64,000 nt of DNA from the NCBI GenBank assembly GCA_019459455.1, contig JAIBEX010000014.1, positions 1 to 64,000 of the forward strand, read 5' to 3'. The position numbers were made by a program, and so were the translations under genes. Each line of letters opens with the position of its first letter. The first letter of the stretch is position 1. Positions 62,256-64,000 of this stretch are shown here, in pieces. Origin of the DNA: Weeksellaceae bacterium. Its GTDB lineage: Bacteria; Bacteroidota; Bacteroidia; Flavobacteriales; Weeksellaceae. The notes under the pieces are model-generated. The model saw nothing but the letters and a program-made list of their open reading frames with translations. It was not told where the DNA came from and did not search any database.

Positions 62256-62975
62256 CTACTTCGTCGCTTTATAAATGGTGGCAATGCCCAAACTTAGTTT
62301 TTTATATTCTACATTTTTAAAACCGGTATCCAAAAGAATCTGCTTCATCTTTTCCCCGAAAGGAAATGCATTCACCGAATCCGGCAGGTAGGTGTATGCC
62401 CTGTTATCCTTGGAAACCAGTTTCCCGATCTGCGGCAGTATGTTTTTAAAATAAAACATATAGAAAGGAGCGAGTATACCTTCGACTTTTGAAAATTCCA
62501 AAATATAGACACTGTGGTTTTCCTTTACTACCCTTCTCAGCTCTGCCAGTCCTTTTGTCAGATTTTCGAAATTCCGTACACCAAAAGAGACAGAAACTGC
62601 ATCGAACCGGTTATCTTCAAAGGGAAGATTTTCCGCATCACCCTTCTGCATGGAAATTCTGCCGTCTAAATTAAGTTTTTTTATTTTAATAATCCCAACA
62701 TTTAACATTTGCTGAGATAAATCCAGTCCAACAACCTCTGCCTGCGTGCCTTTTTGAACGGCAATCGCCAAATCGCCGGTACCGGTTGCAACATCCAGCA
62801 CTTCCTTTACATTATCTTTCTTCATCCAGTTCACAAGCGTATTCCTCCAGGCAACATCAATCTTCATGGAGAGCAAATGATTCAGCAAATCATATTTAGG
62901 AGCGATGTTATCAAACATATCCTCCACTTCACTTTTCTTGCTGGCGTCCGAATTATAGGGTTTTACCTGTTCCAA
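62256..62975 (-). CDS. ubiE: Demethylmenaquinone methyltransferase
   Basis: The 239-residue SAM-dependent enzyme makes menaquinone in the last step (MenG activity). Seen are the start VEDMFDNIAPKYDLLNHLLS, SAM motif EVLDVATGTGDLAIAVQK, the QKGDAENLPFEDNRFDAVSVSF block and AFPFGEKMKQILLDTGFKNV. It is in the operon hypothetical-ubiE-porT. Flavobacteria use menaquinone, so MenG is the likely function. Confidence 0.95.
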   Translation of the reverse strand: MEQVKPYNSDASKKSEVEDMFDNIAPKYDLLNHLLSMKIDVAWRNTLVNWMKKDNVKEVLDVATGTGDLAIAVQKGTQAEVVGLDLSQQMLNVGIIKIKKLNLDGRISMQKGDAENLPFEDNRFDAVSVSFGVRNFENLTKGLAELRRVVKENHSVYILEFSKVEGILAPFYMFYFKNILPQIGKLVSKDNRAYTYLPDSVNAFPFGEKMKQILLDTGFKNVEYKKLSLGIATIYKATK

Positions 62976-62984
62976 ATTTATGTT

Positions 62985-63554
62985 TTAAAATTGATAATAT
63001 TCTTTATAGTAGTTCAGGAAGTCCTGCTTCCTGTAAATCTTGGTTCTGGCCTCAGTTTTCTGGATATTCTTAATCACTTTATCGAACTCCTGGTCCACAT
63101 TGTAGTAAAAGTCTTCTGTATAAAGGCCTTTAAACAGCTTAGGTGCCCCATGATAGGTCTTGCCGTCAATTATTGTTGTACCCAATGCCAAAAGTAATGA
63201 ATCTTTCTTTACATCATAACCGTAATACTGGGTGTTGATATAATAGTCCTGATGTGCAATATTAACGAGTCCTCTCACTTTATTCACCGTAAATACAGAA
63301 TCATAAAGCTTTTTCTTATTGCTGTCAAAAACCTGTATGCTGTTTTTCCCTTTAGGCATATACATCTTTACATACTGGCCCGAGGTAATTATCCGTTCTT
63401 CCGTGTTGTTTATCTTAAAATAATAGACATCAGGAGTCGGATTGTCAACCAAAATATAATCTTCCTTAGCGAGAAAAAGAAAATACACCCCGAAAGCCAT
63501 AACAACCATAAATACCGAAATTACAAGACCGGTGACGGCGGGATTCTTCTTCAT
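62985..63554 (-). CDS. Membrane-anchored protein upstream of ubiE, unknown
   Basis: The 189-residue protein has one N-terminal membrane helix (VTGLVISVFMVVMAFGVYFL) and a periplasmic domain with Tyr-rich strands (DYILVDNPTPDVYYFKINN, HQDYYINTQYYGYDVKKDSL, YTEDFYYNVDQEFDKVIKNI). No family is recognised. It is nine bases upstream of ubiE and shares its operon. Confidence 0.7.
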   Translation of the reverse strand: MKKNPAVTGLVISVFMVVMAFGVYFLFLAKEDYILVDNPTPDVYYFKINNTEERIITSGQYVKMYMPKGKNSIQVFDSNKKKLYDSVFTVNKVRGLVNIAHQDYYINTQYYGYDVKKDSLLLALGTTIIDGKTYHGAPKLFKGLYTEDFYYNVDQEFDKVIKNIQKTEARTKIYRKQDFLNYYKEYYQF

Positions 63555-63575
63555 ATTATTACACAGCTATTTTTG

Positions 63576-63628
63576 CAAATTTACTAATATTTTTGGTTCT
63601 GCCTTATAGATTTTAATTCATACATTTG
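63576..63628. promoter_or_regulatory. Divergent promoters for the ubiE operon and fabH
   Basis: TAAATTTG on the minus strand (63576-63583) serves the gene at 63554; TACATTTG on the plus strand (63621-63628) lies 22 bases before the fabH ATG. Both match TAnnTTTG. Confidence 0.6.
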
Positions 63629-63650
63629 CATTTATATTTTATTTTTAAAG

Positions 63651-64000
63651 ATGCCGAGTACAATCATAATAGGCTCTGGGAGCTATCTTCCGCCCAGAGT
63701 AATAGGTAGAGACCATTTTTTAGACAGTGAGTTTTATACCGATGCAGGCGACAGGATAAATAAACCCAATGGTGAAGTCATTGACAAGTTTGTTGAAATT
63801 ACTGAAATTGAGACAAGGAGGTATGTTGATGACAACCAGGTGAACTCCGATATAGGTCTGGCAGCAGCAAAAGAAGCGATTTACGACGCTGCAATAGACC
63901 CTGAGCAACTGGATTATATTATTTACGCCAGCAACTTTGGGGAGGTGAGCGAAGGTACACGGTCTAATTTCATGCCCAACATGGCAGCCCGGGTAAAAAG
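63651..64000 (+). CDS. fabH: 3-oxoacyl-ACP synthase III family, N-terminal part (runs off the window)
   Basis: The visible 116 codons begin STIIIGSGSYLPPRVIG and contain ITEIETRRYVDDNQVNSDIG and LDYIIYASNFGEVSEGTRSN. This is the thiolase-fold N-domain of FabH-like enzymes, which condense acetyl-CoA or branched starters with malonyl-ACP. The catalytic Cys and the His/Asn pair lie beyond the window edge. Bacteroidota have several FabH paralogues, so the symbol is tentative. Confidence 0.8.
   Translation, partial: MPSTIIIGSGSYLPPRVIGRDHFLDSEFYTDAGDRINKPNGEVIDKFVEITEIETRRYVDDNQVNSDIGLAAAKEAIYDAAIDPEQLDYIIYASNFGEVSEGTRSNFMPNMAARVK

Noticed and set aside
1-64000. tRNA genes, rRNA or CRISPR arrays
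   Set aside because: Reading through the gaps I saw no T-loop GGTTCGAATCC-type sequence with matching acceptor stems and no regularly spaced repeats.

Overview
The window reads as chromosome of a Bacteroidota bacterium of the Flavobacteriia, most likely the Weeksellaceae (Chryseobacterium/Kaistella group). The evidence is direct. There is a SusC/SusD glycan-uptake system, a PorT-type gene of the type IX secretion system next to ubiE, many short secreted or lipoproteins beginning MKK/MKN, almost no Shine-Dalgarno sequences, and repeated flavobacterial -7 promoter boxes (TAnnTTTG). The genus is inference. Genes are densely packed in short operons separated by clear intrinsic terminators. No tRNA, rRNA or CRISPR was seen.

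Layout. 1-140 is the end of an IS3-family element, with its transposase leaving the window to the left. 147-5.4 kb holds small membrane and lipoproteins, a Nudix regulator, threonine aldolase, a DtxR-family metalloregulator with an inverted repeat at its start, and a secreted TPR protein. 5.4-16.5 kb holds gyrA, a DUF4286-type protein, a duplicated lipoprotein pair, an acetyltransferase, uvrA, a DEAD-box helicase and a patatin/lipoprotein pair. 16.5-22.9 kb is a purine block (purM-purN-purH, then purD, then guaA, all on the minus strand) with a structured, terminator-containing leader before purM. 23-25.3 kb holds DUF808, FMN reductase and pirin genes.

25.4-38.2 kb is a starch/maltose utilisation locus on the minus strand: susC-susD-susE, a GH97 alpha-glucosidase, a GH13 amylase, then an SLC45-like sugar transporter. 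SusC/D import malto-oligosaccharides across the outer membrane, the GH97 and GH13 enzymes cut them, and the MFS protein carries product across the inner membrane. The locus is interrupted by an AT-rich orphan gene bordered by inverted repeats. A LacI-type palindrome lies before susC.

38.5-64 kb is mostly housekeeping: metG, a calcium-type P-ATPase, dnaA with a phosphatase and an RsmI-like methylase, rarA, yidD-lgt, nnr, mscL, a 2-hydroxyacid dehydrogenase, idi, gcvT, a Kbp-like protein, rny, zapA, porT, ubiE and the start of fabH. Between zapA and rny lies a strong candidate structured RNA with the geometry, and the zapA neighbourhood, of 6S RNA. Two broken genes are visible: a DUF4349-like C-terminal remnant, and a small secreted cysteine-rich protein with a frameshift.
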